From the NCBI GenBank assembly GCA_024305405.1, contig JAKNDB010000109.1:1798001-1862000 (forward strand): a stretch of DNA of 64,000 bases. The letters run 5' to 3'. Below the pieces are notes generated by a model. It did not search any database and was not told where the DNA came from. It was given only the letters and a program-made list of their open reading frames with translations. Made by a program: the position numbers and the translations under genes. Shown one piece after another: positions 39,471 through 52,868 of the stretch. How positions within the stretch are numbered: the first letter of the stretch is position 1; each line of letters begins with the position of its first letter. This DNA comes from Dirofilaria immitis. Taxonomy: Eukaryota; Nematoda; Chromadorea; Rhabditida; Onchocercidae.

Positions 39471-42400
39471 TAGGCTTAAATAATATACAACTGATATGCA
39501 TGGAATAAAGTCTGGAAAAACTGACAACAGAGAGAATACCAGCGACTCATATCGTGCTACTTTTTTTTCCAGACTTGAAGAAGTTTAAACTTGTCTCAAG
39601 TAATAAAGCGAATGTCTGTAATTTCTTTAGCATCGAGGATTAAAACGTTAACTAAAAGTGTAGCTAAGCAGTTCAATCCAATATGAAATAATCCATAAAT
39701 TGGAGAAATAATTTTTAAAATGCATACTAACATAAAAGTGACCATAGATTAAAGGAATGATCATAGAATTTCTAATGTAATTTTATTTACTAAATTATAA
39801 ATTTTGAAATGTAGCATTTGAAAATTTTAAAACTATCATTTGTTAGATTAAAAAATTGGCACTTATTTTCATTTATTTCAATTCTATTTCGAAATGTATT
39901 TTTCGGATAATTTGCAAAAAGGTTGCTTTTTTAAAACTAATTATGCGTTTACTATCCCTTAAAAAAATTAATTTATTAATCACAAACTCATCCTTATCTA
40001 ATTGTTATGACATAGTTATTGCAGATATTAGAATTATAGTATTTGTTTGTGAGAAAAATTGAATTAGTAAAAAGTTGTTATAAATACAATAAAATTCATT
40101 TACATATTTCATATAGGTAAGAGCAGAGTAATTACATATTGATAAAGTACGTTAATATATCTATTTTAAAAGTTTTGAGTCAATGAAGAAGACATTATTG
40201 CAACTTAGCGACAAAAATTTCGCCTCTTTGATTCATCATATCTCATTAAGTGCTAATTCAAATGAAACATTTAGTATTGCCGCTTTTTTAGAAAGTTTAT
40301 ATGATGTTATTTCAAAGTTGGACTATTACTACAAGATCGAATTGCCGAACTGAAGGAATGAAACTGAAAAAAACTGAACGAATAGCGCTGATAAATTAGA
40401 AAACTTTGATGTAATTCGTCTAAGCGATATCCAAAGGAGAGAAGCTGATAATGTGCTTATTTTGCTCAATAATTTTAATCAACTTTTGTCTCGAACAAAG
40501 CTTTTAATATTGCATAGCAAGGAAAAATAAATATATCAGTATCATTGATAAAAATGTATGATTTAAATCAAAATTTAGAGAGAGAACGATTAGAATACTA
40601 GAAATAATTCTCACGGTATTCATTTGAGAAATGTTATTTGAATTATTTCTTTCGATAAGTAACAGTTCTGATTAATAAACAAAAATGACTTATACCTATA
40701 GCATTTTATAGCAGCACTCCAAATTATCAAAATTTCATGCTGTATTTTGATTAATTCTCATTTTATACATAACTGTTTGCATAATGCCATTTCCTTTATA
40801 TACAGAAACATTTTTTTTTTTGAAATTGAAAATGCTGCAGCAAATATAATATGAAAAAAATTGAGCCTTCTAATAAGCCAGAAAATTTGGGAAAGATTTA
40901 GTTTTTTACGCTTCAACGCTTTTGCAAAAATAGCGTGAAGAAAGTTAAAAAAAAATGCGATATTCTTTCGAAGAATATGCCATAAAAGACTTTTTTTTTT
41001 AAATTTTATATGATGCATATTATGAATCAGAATGTTGCTTTGATGAAGAAATTTAATCTTTCGTCTGTTTCTGATTACGTCATTTCCAATGACCATTTTA
41101 TTTAAAATTTTGTTTTAGCTGTTCATAAAATATATAGCTGCATATTTTTATTACAATTGTTCCGCGTTCTATTCTAACATCAAAGTAATCCCTATATCTT
41201 AAATCTTAATTCCTTCTGAAAGAAGGAATTGCCTTTATGAGACCTTATCTTAATAGGTCTGTGATATGAGCATCATTAATATCATCCTATTCATCCGTTT
41301 ATCAAACTAATCTATTTGCTGTCAAAGTAATTTCAATATTTCATATAGATTTATTGAATATAGAAATCATTTTATAATCATAGAAAAAAATTAAAATCAT
41401 TTTTTAGAAGAAATTTTATAATATTTAAAGCAAATCCTAAAAATTAACAATGACGCAGAAAAAATTTGAATAAATTTAATAGCATGAGATTTACTACCAG
41501 ATTCTAATGTTTGAAAAAAAAAGAAAAAGAAAATTAAATGAGCACTTTTAAGATATTTTTTATCAGTAACGAATGTAGCGGAAAATAAATGAGAAATGTT
41601 AATCAGATTATCCTGTTTGAGCAAACAGGATAAATTTTTGAAAATCTATTTCTTGTTCAATGAGGAATTAAATAATGAAACATGTGATCTATAATAAATA
41701 GAAGCACTAATTACTGCACTATAGAATGATTACAAAATTTGCTACCTGCAGCGGTAATTTCTGATAATTAGTTAATAGTAATAGAATACTTAGAAATTTC
41801 CATGGTAATTATAAATACTACATATTTGTTTCCAAACAGCATTTATATAAATGTGAGTTATCTTAAAGTGCACGGGAAATAATTATTTTATTACAGAAAT
41901 TTTAAAATTTAAAAAAACTGAGTCAAATTTATAAATATCTATCCATCATCTGAATCATATTTAGTTTACTCAGGTAATAATATTCCTTATAATTACTTGG
42001 ACTTACTTCTGTAATTGTCAAAGTGCAACATTCTTCAAAATATACAACATTCTTCATTGTAAGATGATTGTACTGTTCGTTTACCGTAGGCTTATTCTAT
42101 TCATTTAAATTAAATTTCATATAAAATAAAATGAAAATTTGAAATTGAACAATGAAACGATTCTGCATATCATTTTGTGACATCAAAACTTGACTTAGAA
42201 AAAACATTAAGAGATACGTTGAAGTCTCATTTAAAAAAGGATAGAAGTCGAATATAATTCCGCTAGTAATCCGAGAAACGTGAAATATGTAATGAAGTAA
42301 AAATTATCTTTCTAGTTTGATTTTTAAATATTTCTTATAAATAAATTCAGAATGAAATCAAATAAGCATTGACAAAAATCAATTAAGTTTTGTCAAACTC

Positions 42401-45400
42401 GTCAAATTCAAAAATTTAAATATATCTGCAAGTTCCAAATGAGCAACTATAAAATCACAAATGTTTAATTGATATTTTATAGAAATTAAAAAAAAATTAA
42501 TTTTATAGTTGTCAATTTGGAACTTGCAGATACGGAAATGCTTGTTTAACTTTACTCTTAACAGTCTAATGTAAGAGAACGATAATGTTTCAGATACTTA
42601 TGTCTATCACTCTTCTAATTTTCAAACAAGTCTTCTATTCAAAAGTGTAACCAACATATTTTCACGCAGTTTTTTTTTTATTTTCATAAACAAAATTCAT
42701 GGCAATAAATTTGGTCATGCTTTCTAGTCAATATTAGATAGCAACAAGAATTATAATACAAATTAGTTCAAACATTAATTTTGTATTTATTATGAAGCAT
42801 TTTGATTAGATTATCAATAAAAAAATTTATATCATAAGATAATGACGGATCGTTAAGAGGCGCAATATCATCGAAAATGCAAGATGCTAGGTAATTGTAA
42901 ATAAGTATATCAATTTGCAACTTCTTAAGCAAAAATTACTAAAATTATTTTTTTAGAAATTGCAAATATTTTCAATCCTTACGTAAAATTTAATTTAAGG
43001 CATAGAAATAATAGTAGCAGGAACAATCACAAATATTATTGAAAAATTTTATAAAAAGTTTTATTCTAGGATAAAAAATTTCTGTATTGAATTGAAAACT
43101 CTAATTATTTGTGAAACAACATTATTAATAATTAATCTATTAGAAGAAATTTTCAGTATGTGTTGAAAATTTTAATAATAAAAAGCTAATTTTAAACTTA
43201 GAAAATCCGGTTCATCGGAAAAAGATGAATAAGATGACGAAGAGATTTAGCGCATGTTGGAATCGAATAGTTAAATCTTTTAGATGAAACAATTAGAGTA
43301 AGAAATAGCTTATATTTTCAGATGGCTTTTCTGCAGTACTGATGCTCGAGACCACTAGTGCAGGAGATCTCACAAACTTTTTCGTACACTGTAAATTAAT
43401 CTTTAGAAATGTTGACTGTAGATGCAGTGACAAATAATGCTGATTAAAAATGTAATTTAAAAATAAACATTCTCAGAAAAATTAACCCAACTAAATCTTG
43501 AAAATATATAAACATTTAACAATAATAACCTATTATCTTCGGCGAAAATTCTATATCGGGGATATCGTGCGAACAGAAATGTCTCCTATAAAAATTAATA
43601 TTCTCTATGAGAGAAATTTATCTTTTTGTAAAAAATATAACATTAAATAGCTCAAAAAAAAAAAAATGATTTTGTCATATTGTGCTTGCATACAAAAACA
43701 TATCCAAATTCCCGAAAAAAGAGGCATAAATGTTGCTGGAAATACTTGATAACAATTTTATGGAAATAGAAATTATTTCTAAAAATTCATTTCTACTTCA
43801 TTTAATAGTCATTTCACTTTTCAGATATAATGTATCTACAAATTTCTATTCCTCAACCGTTTGTTGTTCAAAACAGAACAAAATCGAACGACCTATTCTG
43901 GCTTTATTTTCATCTACATCATTTATTTTCTTCTAAGATTTTAGACCTATACAGAAAATCTGATATATTATCAAGTATAACCATGAATACGAACGAACTT
44001 CTCAAAATGAAGAGTCGAGCAACTCCACAAATTATAATGTTCCATCTGCAATGAATTGTCAGAATCAAATTACATTTTAAGGAAATATGCTACAATATTT
44101 CTGTGAAAAATTCTATAATCAATTTATTTGAATTACAGAATGAAATTAAAACTACGGTTGTCTATAATATCAATTTAAAAAAGAACTAAAAATTTAAATT
44201 AAAAAATTAAGTTAACAGCACGAAATTTTCATGTGAATTAATAGAGATTTAGAAACAAATGATAAAAATAAATGATAAAAATATGAGCAAATTGGATGCA
44301 AAAAATAAATGAAGCAAGATGGGCTTAACTTTTCCCCGAAATGTATCATAAGACTTCTTCGATGATCAAACGGAACGGAAATCATTGAAATATTTTTATT
44401 CTAAATTGGACAACAGAAATGTTAAATTAAATAAGTTATTTACTTAATGATTTTTTTTTTTTTGTTGTAGAAAATTTCGAAAAACAAGAGACTAGTGAGA
44501 CCAGGGCAAAAAAAAGTGAGTAACATAGAATTACGGTAGTTAGAAGCCAAAAGCTTATTATGAGATCAATATGTTTTCTTTAAATTAAAGTAGTGACAAA
44601 GCTTAACAAAATCTATTATAAACATAAAAATTTTTTATGAACTTTTTATAATAAATTGAAGGACTAAAATTATTAGATTAATACTTTACTTGATTTTTTT
44701 AAATTATTAATCATAAATTATTTAAAAAAGTTTTCATATATGCAAAAACAAGGCTAAATTTTTGAACTTAAATACAATTAACTAAATCGATTCTCTAATC
44801 CTCAAACGATAAAAATTTGAGGAATTAAAATAATAAACAGTTTTCGCTAGCTATAATTAATTACTACGACGTCCTTTATCAGAACAAGAAGCTTCAATGC
44901 CAATATAGTTGATAAAACTGCAAATTAACACTGTGTAGCGATACTTTTTATGAAATTTGACGTCATGCTGCTTTGTTAAAATTCATAACATAATCGAGTG
45001 CTTCACCATTTCCTAAGTGTAATTTTAAAAATGTCCATTTTCGTACTTCAAATTTTTGATCCTTCTCCAAATTTATTCTTAAAAAGAGGACTTATCCTTT
45101 TTCTTTTGTTCTCCAAGAATAAATCACTAGACTAACTCAGATTCTTGGTAAGTTTTTTTTTTTCTTTCTGACATATCTTTTTCTTTAGTACTATTGAAGT
45201 CATTCGTCTATACTATTTATACAGAAATTAGTTGTTCATAATAATAAGTTTTAATTTTAGTTGTTTGCCAATTTGGATAGCTATAATTATTTACATAATC
45301 ATAAAAATTCACTGTAGTTATTTCATTTCACACATTTTTGCAAATGACAATATTTTCATACATAGATCGAAATTCGTTAATATGGGTGAAGTTATTATTG

Positions 45401-46798
45401 AAATGTATTAGATTTGCGACATTTAGTGCGAAATAATTTCGTGTTATTAGCTCAAATAAACACATCAGACATTCCAAATAAAGTTTACTACTACTATTCA
45501 GCCATTTATTTTAATCTATGTTTAATTTTGGTTGTTGACGGAAATCGTAAAAACGATTTTCTTTGTAAGATTTTAATAATTTAACTTTTAACAATGTTTT
45601 TGACTAATAATTCTCGTAAAAATGTTTGAAAAATTTATTCAAATTTACTTTCAAATCATTCGCTACTTAACAATAGTTTTTCGATAAAAAAAAAAATTTA
45701 CAAATAGATGAAATGATTTTAAATAAAAATATGAATGAAGACTTCTTTGAATAACAATCATACAGCAATAAATTAATTAATCGTTAATAGCGCTAAATTT
45801 TTTCAACTTTCAATAAAAATGAAACAATTAAAAGTTAATTAATTACAACTGTTTAAATATATATATTTCGGCTCTGCCAATCAGTGGCGATCATATTAAT
45901 TTTTTCAGTAATTGAATAAGCGGACAATTTTAGAATATAAAGAAAACCGTAATATGAAGAATGTAAAATCTTCAATGAAACAGTGGTGATGTGATTTCCT
46001 ACTTATCTACTATATTTCTTCTCCTCCCTACTTGACATAGAAATTGGATTACGAAGACTAAAAGAGATCACTTCCAATATAAGTTACGCACCTGCACTTG
46101 ATTCATAAGAAATGATAGAATGTTATAAAAGGAATTGAAATTTTAATATGCGACTGGCGAAATTAAGAAAAATTTAAAAAAACAAGTCTAATAACGAACT
46201 GCAAAATACAGTAACTAAAATCTTGAAATATATAAACGGCATACAGTTAAACCGATTATATCGCCAAGTTTTCTCACTGATTGATTCTCATTATGTCATC
46301 TTTTTACTGTTATTATATCATCACTGCTTAGAAAATTTTCATAGATAGAATAAGAAGCGAAGGCTACTATATTTACACCAACTTATAAAATACTTTTCAT
46401 ACGTTTCATACCACATTTATGATGATGGCAAATCATTACCGTATCATTATAGTATCTAGCAATGCTAATTTCTATCTGAATGCATGACATTAGCTGATCT
46501 AATCATTTTTATTTGTTTATGTACATGATGCATATTCATCCATTTCATTTATATACGTACATCTTGGTATTTGCGCTTGATAGGTATTTGAATTTATTTT
46601 TATGCTGACAAATAAATCCTTGAACTTGCGTATGACACCTACTAGGATGGGAGAGTTATGACTGAGTCGCCTATAATGATCCTATTTACTTGATCTGCTG
46701 ATTGGGATTTTTCTGATCAGATAGTAGTTTAATCAATAATTAGTATTGTAGTGAACTGACCAGTAGAAACAATACTGTTGATACGTACAGTGCTGTAC
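39471..46798. other. AT-rich stretch without supported genes
   Basis: Open frames are short and dominated by Lys, Asn, Ile and Phe. Structured pieces are the long hairpin at 42424-42531 and a 10-bp perfect inverted repeat near 41208-41230 (AATTCCTTCT/AGAAGGAATT). If the exons at 39.1 and 46.8 kb belong together, this is an intron. Confidence 0.4.
42424..42531. repeat. Long imperfect hairpin (32-base arms)
   Basis: Arms 42424-42455 and 42500-42531 pair over 32 bases with three adjacent mismatches, around a 44-base loop. Outer bases ATCTGCAAGTTCC pair with GGAACTTGCAGAT. The size is compatible with a microRNA precursor or the ends of a small inverted-repeat element. Confidence 0.75.
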
Positions 46799-46885
46799 TT
46801 TTTGTTTTGCAGGACGACGAAGCATACGAGACAGCCGCCCTTCTTCTTGATCAGTAATCAGAGTAGGCGGAACAAATACGGACAT
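46799..46885 (-). CDS. Candidate first exon (MSVFVPPTL...)
   Basis: ATG at 46883-46885 opens 29 codons (MSVFVPPTLITDQEE, then GRLSRMLRRPAKQK) up to a GTACAG donor, in phase 0. The composition is clearly protein-like. It could start the K+ channel gene through the 39042-39219 exon. Alternatively it is internal: an acceptor ending at the bases GAAG just upstream of the ATG would join an exon at 47.4 kb. It is followed on the left by 7 kb with no other exon I can see. Confidence 0.4.
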
Positions 46886-47341
46886 CCTTCGTGAGAAGTG
46901 ATTTGTTTACCTGAGTATATCAGATATTTCATCCAATGAAATGATTAGCTGCACTCATTCACTGGTCGTATTTAAAATATTTTTTTCATTAGAACTGGTA
47001 ATAACGGTCAATGAATAATTTAACATTTATTTTGCGAAATTTGTGAGATACAAGCGATACTTTTACAATACTTATAGTAACCTATAATGAAAAGCTGGAA
47101 TACTCATATACCTGATAGACAGTCGAGATCTGGTGAAAGAAATGAACTGCAGTAGGATGAATATATAAAGTAAACGAAGAATTGAAGTGATCGACTGATG
47201 GGGCTCAAAGCAGTCTATGTATATATGCATCCTAAAGCAATGTCCTTTCCTCATAAGCTGTGATAATTCTGAAATTTCAGCATAATATAAACATCCACAT
47301 TGAGGCATTTCCCACTTCATATATAGCAGCCATCTTTGTAA

Positions 47342-49641
47342 TCAGCTGAATTGGTTTGCATGTCCTGTGTCTCTACTTCGAAGCTCATCAGGACTTAACA
47401 ATGCTTCTAGATTTTGCGAAGTTTTTAGTAAATATTCAATATAAAACGGATCTTGTTAGTTAAGCTTAGCATGATATTCATATCTTCATGTTTTCCATTA
47501 TTTATGAAATCGGATTATTGCAAATGAGCTGTTTATAAAGAAGTTACAAATGGGAGATTTAATTAGCGATTGGAAGAAATATCAACAATGCATTCATCGT
47601 TCAATCCAATCGTTCAATGCGGCATATTTCCTTCTTTACTCATGAACAACTAACTACTACAGGTTGAACCGAACAATGTAGTTGATTGACCTTCTTCTAC
47701 AGCAACTTATAAATAATCGTTTTCATTTTATTTCATCATCTATGATTTGAGAGCAATACTCGTATCAGCAACAATAAATATAATTTAATGTGAAAATTTT
47801 TTATCGACACTCATTCCTTTTTCCGATAATATTAGGTGTGACTTCTCGTTAAATCATATTTATCAGTATTAAATAATAATATAAATTGAATGCATGCAAA
47901 AAAAACGTCATTGAAACTAGATAGTAGTAGTTTAACGTCTTCCGTTTATGCAGTTATCGTAAGTCGAACAATTTGATCTGTTATCGACTTATGTAACAAA
48001 GTAATTTCTGCGAAATAGCTTATTTCAACGACGTATTTTTGCAAATAATTAATTTTTATCAAGTTTCTCGCATTAAAAAAAAAAAAAAAAGAAACTCAAA
48101 TATGGGACAAAAATTATTGAAAAAATTTGAAAAAATTATTTCATTTCACAAGAAATTGATTGTATATCAGATGATTATTAAATAACAAATCAGTATCACC
48201 GAGAAGAAATATTAATTCAAAGATTACTTCGCCTATATCGTTGCATATATGAGGATAGAAAAAAGAGCAAAAAACTTTTAATTGATCTTGACAAATTTCC
48301 AACAATTTTTAAATGAATAGCTGCTTCCCAAGTCATTCGTTTTCCATAATTAATAGCTTGTATAACCGACAAGTTAGAATAGATTGAGTAATTATTTTAG
48401 GAACGTCAATTAATTAACAAAAGAAGATTAAAAATTGTGAGACGAGGTTGCTTAAAGATGATAAAAGTGAGATTCAGTACGGCATTATTAAGACATTCGG
48501 TTATTGTATTCTTGAAGAATATTATAATAGTTTTAAATGGAGAGTTCTTCAACAATAACTACTACCTTCATGTCGTTTATCGAAAAACCAAAAGGTCAGG
48601 TGTGTAATCAAAATTCTCTTTGAATATTGCTGTCCATCACGGGAATATCGAGCAACGAAGACAGATAGTAAATTTTGCTATCAGATGTATGTCGTAGTCA
48701 AAAATTGTATAATTCTTGCGATTATAATTGTCACTCTCAACACAATTCATTATGCAACTGATTTGCTATCAAAACCTGGATTTGAAGCTAATTGTAGCAA
48801 TGGTTTTCAACTTTCTTTTTCAATAATTTCATTGTTGGGTGATTATTTATTTAATGTTTAAGAAATTTATCGTAGAATTTCGATGTCAATAAATTCTCAT
48901 CTAAGTTATTAATACTATTAATGATTTTCATACATGTTTATATTACTATCTATGCGATCATCGATTTTCTCGATATTGCCTGATGAACACAAAAATATTT
49001 GCGATAAGTTTGTTAGATGATTCTGTTTAATCACCTATCAGTTAAGGTATCAATAACCGATTTAAGCAAAACAATAATTAAAGACTTGAATTAGTGATCC
49101 ATTACCATACTTTTTATAAAATTTATTAGTTATTTGCTTTTATTATTTGCTTACTTTTTTTTCATCAAATGATATTTTTAGAAAAATTATACAAAGCTTC
49201 AGAAACTTTTTTTTACCGGCCTATAAAATCGTTATGAAATGAATTATCGATGATATCTTCAGTGCCATGGCATAAAAATTATGTACATATGATTATTTAT
49301 GGCTTAAAATCATTGGAGTGAAATGAATGAAGCATCTTTAACTTTCGAAGTTTATTACGATTAAATGGCGCTTATAACAAAAGATAGGCAGTTGGAAAGA
49401 TAAATTAAGAATATCGAGGCCTTATGAAGACTACATTTTCTTGCCCACTTCACTTCAAGTACTACCATTTTTAACTACTCATTTCCTATACTTTCAGCAG
49501 TTTAGCAGTTGAACAAATTAACTATTTTTGAAGTATCACTAAATAACATTCGAGATAATAAATGTAAAGAAAAAGCAGGAAGATACCGACTTGGCAGTCC
49601 ATCTTCCTACGTTTCTTCCCTTTCGAAGTCAACTTCTGCAT
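47342..49641 (-). CDS. Possible two-exon small protein or further 5' exons of the channel gene
   Basis: Exon A 49587-49641 starts with ATG and is very basic (MQKLTSKGKKRRKMDCQV). It ends in phase 1 at a GTATCT donor. Exon B 47342-47451 enters in phase 1 (DPFYIEYLLKTSQNLEALL..., SPDELRSRDTG) and stops at TGA, giving 54 aa. An internal GTAGAG donor in exon B after DELR would instead join in phase to the MSVFVPP exon, which would make both exons the N-terminus of a longer protein. No family recognised. Phase agreement alone is weak evidence. Confidence 0.28.
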
Positions 49642-50906
49642 GGTTTTTCCAGCTGCAGTGATTCAAGAAAATCAAGTATATCGCTTCTGTTTGAGAATGA
49701 ATAATCTAGGATATACAGGAATTGAATTCATTGTAGTGATGGCGATGACATGATTATCCCTATATGTAAACGATTTATTGAAGGTTGCATTCGAATAGCA
49801 GCACATTGGCCCGTTTAAATCATTTCGTACTGTCAATTTCGACATCTCATCCACAGCGATGAAATTCATCCATATGAAAAGTTGGAATAACTTAATATTT
49901 TGGACAACAAAATGAATTGTAGATAATATTGAAAAGAAAAACGTATTGATCTGCTAGTGCTATCTTTCATCAATTATGTTGCATAGATTGGCTGGTTTAA
50001 ATTCATTTAGTAATTCTCCATATTTGCTCTAAATGCTTTTCTAACAATAAAGCAAGTGATTATAACTTGATAGCAATCGGACAAGGATACCAAGGTACTT
50101 CGAAAATTAATAGTTCTATATCTAGTATTCACCTTTTTATGGTAATAGTAAAGTGATTGCTTCTAAGGAGAGGATTCACTTATAAACAGAAATTTTCATT
50201 CCCTCTTTCTTCCTCATAACTCATAATGATTGCAGAATGATTACGTTCTACGTCAATGCATGTCAGCAAATTAACAATACAAAAAGATGGAGTGGTAGGA
50301 GATAAAGAACATAAGTTGTTCTATACTTATTGTTGTATCATGTATTCGAAATTAATACATAAAGTAATGTTTATTTTCTATCAACAGAATTGCCATTAAC
50401 GACGGTGTTATGCTTATCTTCTACACAGTATAGCGATTCGTTTTCATCGTCAAAAAGTCTAAGAACGACCATAGAGGTTAATAAAATACAATCTGTATAT
50501 CTGGTAGAAGTACAAATGCATTTCGCCTTATCAACGTAATCAAGCTGCCATTATAGATATGAATTATCTATTACTGATACATAAACAATATCATAAATTC
50601 GAATTTATCATCAATGATAAGACTAACATTTATAAAAATTCAGTTTTCTATATCGTTACTACCGTATTATCTACGTTTGACTGAAAGCATAACAAAGATT
50701 CATTTCAATTTCTGTTTTAATTTTCAATTTATCTTTAATTCGCTCGTTTAGATTTTTTTTGCAACATACAAGTACATAAATGAGTGAACCTATTTAATAA
50801 TCGTTTAGATTAGAATTAAAGTTAGAGATTACATAAAATACTAATTTTCAAATGATATTTATGTTAAGTTATGATAAAATCAAATTTATATTAGAAGAAT
50901 TGCTCG

Positions 50907-51119
50907 ATGGAAAAGATAAAAATCGAGGACAGAAAAAAAGTTAAAGAAATCATTTATGACTGCGCTTTCAAAAAGAGATTGTCAGACCAATATCGTGATA
51001 TAAGTTGTAATATCCGTATTGCTAAAAACGATAAAATAATGTCCTGCGTGGTAAAAGATACATTTGAAAATGCACAATTTTACTATAATCTTCGACAACT
51101 ACTATTTTACGAGTCATGA
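50907..51119 (+). CDS. Unproven 70-aa open frame
   Basis: The frame starts MEKIKIEDRKKVKEII and is rich in charged residues. No intron signals, no recognised domain, and codon content is near what AT-rich DNA gives by chance. Kept only as a low-grade candidate. Confidence 0.15.
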   Translation: MEKIKIEDRKKVKEIIYDCAFKKRLSDQYRDISCNIRIAKNDKIMSCVVKDTFENAQFYYNLRQLLFYES

Positions 51120-51417
51120 TCGTACTTTTTCTGTGTTGATTTAGAAAATTCAAACGAAATTCAATAAAAGAAATGAAAAAGAGGCTGAAAAGTAAGAAAA
51201 AATGGAGAACCATATAAGTATATATAGCTGGTCATGAATGACAAGAAAAAACAAAATAGCATACTTAGTCCCAATGGAGTCAACAGAAATAAAACATAAC
51301 AACTTAGTTTTGGCTTATCTTTTTAGCAGTTATCTTATCACATCGACCACCTATCTTTTACTGTATTAAATAATTGCATGACGAAATTCGATAGAAAGGT
51401 AGATTTTCTTACTGAAG

Positions 51418-51860
51418 TAATGAAGTCCCTGCGATATACCACCGTTTCAAAAGCATATTCGCTCTGCATTGCAAAATTCGTACATCGATACCCAACATGA
51501 GCATTCTGATTCCTTCGTTGCTAATCTCATATGTCGCATAAATTTTTAATAGAAATTTTCTATCGAAAAGCTGACGCTCTTCTAACTGATGGATTATACA
51601 TATATCCACAGGATTTCCAGCATGACACATTGATATCATGATTACCTGTGAAAACATTCTCGTATTGTCCAAAAACATCTATCAACAAATGGAATTTAGA
51701 GGTTTTCAATTGTGAATTCAGACGCATTCGAGATTGAATGTTCATCATTAGGATATTTCAGCTTTTCTTATGCATCTATATCTAGGCGGAGTGAATTACC
51801 ATAAACTGACGATACAACATTGACCAGCTGACCTAAAACACTTTCATACATTGATTAAAG
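51418..51860 (-). pseudogene. Coding-like stretch broken by stops and frame changes
   Basis: Reading right to left: MYESVLGQLVNVVSSVYG... runs to an in-frame TAA near 51775, continues in the same frame (EKLKYPNDEHSISNASEF), then changes frame to SKFHLLIDV and again to LDNTRMFSQ. A GTAATC donor and CCATCAG acceptor there would join an exon (LEERQLFDRKFLLKIYATYE...) that ends at a strong GTAAGA donor. Residue composition is protein-like throughout. It may be a real exon cluster damaged by the same indel errors seen elsewhere, or a pseudogene. The family is not recognised. Confidence 0.3.
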
Positions 51861-51964
51861 GCTAATACTGAGATCGATATTCGAAACAAACATGCTTGAA
51901 ACACTTTATCTATCCTACTAAACACATACCCTGAATTTGCTTAGTACCAGAGCACAATTAAAAC

Positions 51965-52022
51965 ATCTTTTAAAATTAGCTTTCTCAAATTATTGAGTAG
52001 TTGAGAAGCTAATTTGAAAGAT
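51965..52022. repeat. Imperfect hairpin
   Basis: About 22-24 bases on each side pair (ATCTTTTAAAATTAGC with GCTAATTTGAAAGAT, continuing through TTCTCAA/TTGAGAA), with one mismatch and two single-base bulges, around a 12-base loop. Precursor-like size, but AT-rich. Confidence 0.55.
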
Positions 52023-52868
52023 CTCAGCAGATATACTTCCAGAAATGAAACCAAAAAAAAATTGTTACGAAAATTCGGAAGTGTGTCATCCAACAATGAC
52101 ATGCACAATTGAATTACTCAGATACACGTTTCGAAAAGTTAAAGCAAAAACAACACAATATATTGGAGAAAACCTGCAAAATATGAAAAACAAACAAAAA
52201 GTGAGCACTCAATTCATAGCATAATAGCATGACTGACAGCACTGGTATTCAAAAGCCAAAAAAAAGAAAAAAAAACTAAAAATAAATAACTTGCAAATAA
52301 GTGAAGGGTATAACCGAATATGAAACGATATGAACAGCTGCGAGAAAAGTGAATCTTTTCATGTAAATAATATAAACCATGCTAAATTTAATGTGTATAA
52401 ACAAACAAGTAACATGATAAATAGTATTAGAACAATATGAATAATGCTAGAGACTTTAAAAAATTGTTATGGAAAAAAATCATTTAATGCTGCTGAACAA
52501 CAAACTCTATTAACTCGCTTGCTAATAGTAAACCAAGAATTGGATATGAATTTTTTTCTTTTTTTTACATAGCTGAATTTTATCAGTGATGGTATATCTC
52601 TGTTGTAATATGGTCATAATGGTAGGAAAATTCGATTTAATAGAAAAAGCCAATATTACCATGCTAATAATTTTATTATTTTTATTAGCTGATATTACCA
52701 TACTTGGTACATGTAAAAAAATGCCTAACAGTTAAAAAAAACCCGCTTAATACATAAAAAATGGAAACGAGATTCGCGAGATAATGAGTATGAAAAAAAT
52801 GTACAACAGTATAGATTTAAATTGAATAACAATTGTGATGAACGAATTTAATAAATAATATTCATTAT

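Noticed and set aside
40758..41096. 112-aa minus-strand frame
   Set aside because: Lys/Phe/Ile/His-rich composition with long A/T runs and no splice support. Consistent with chance in AT-rich DNA.
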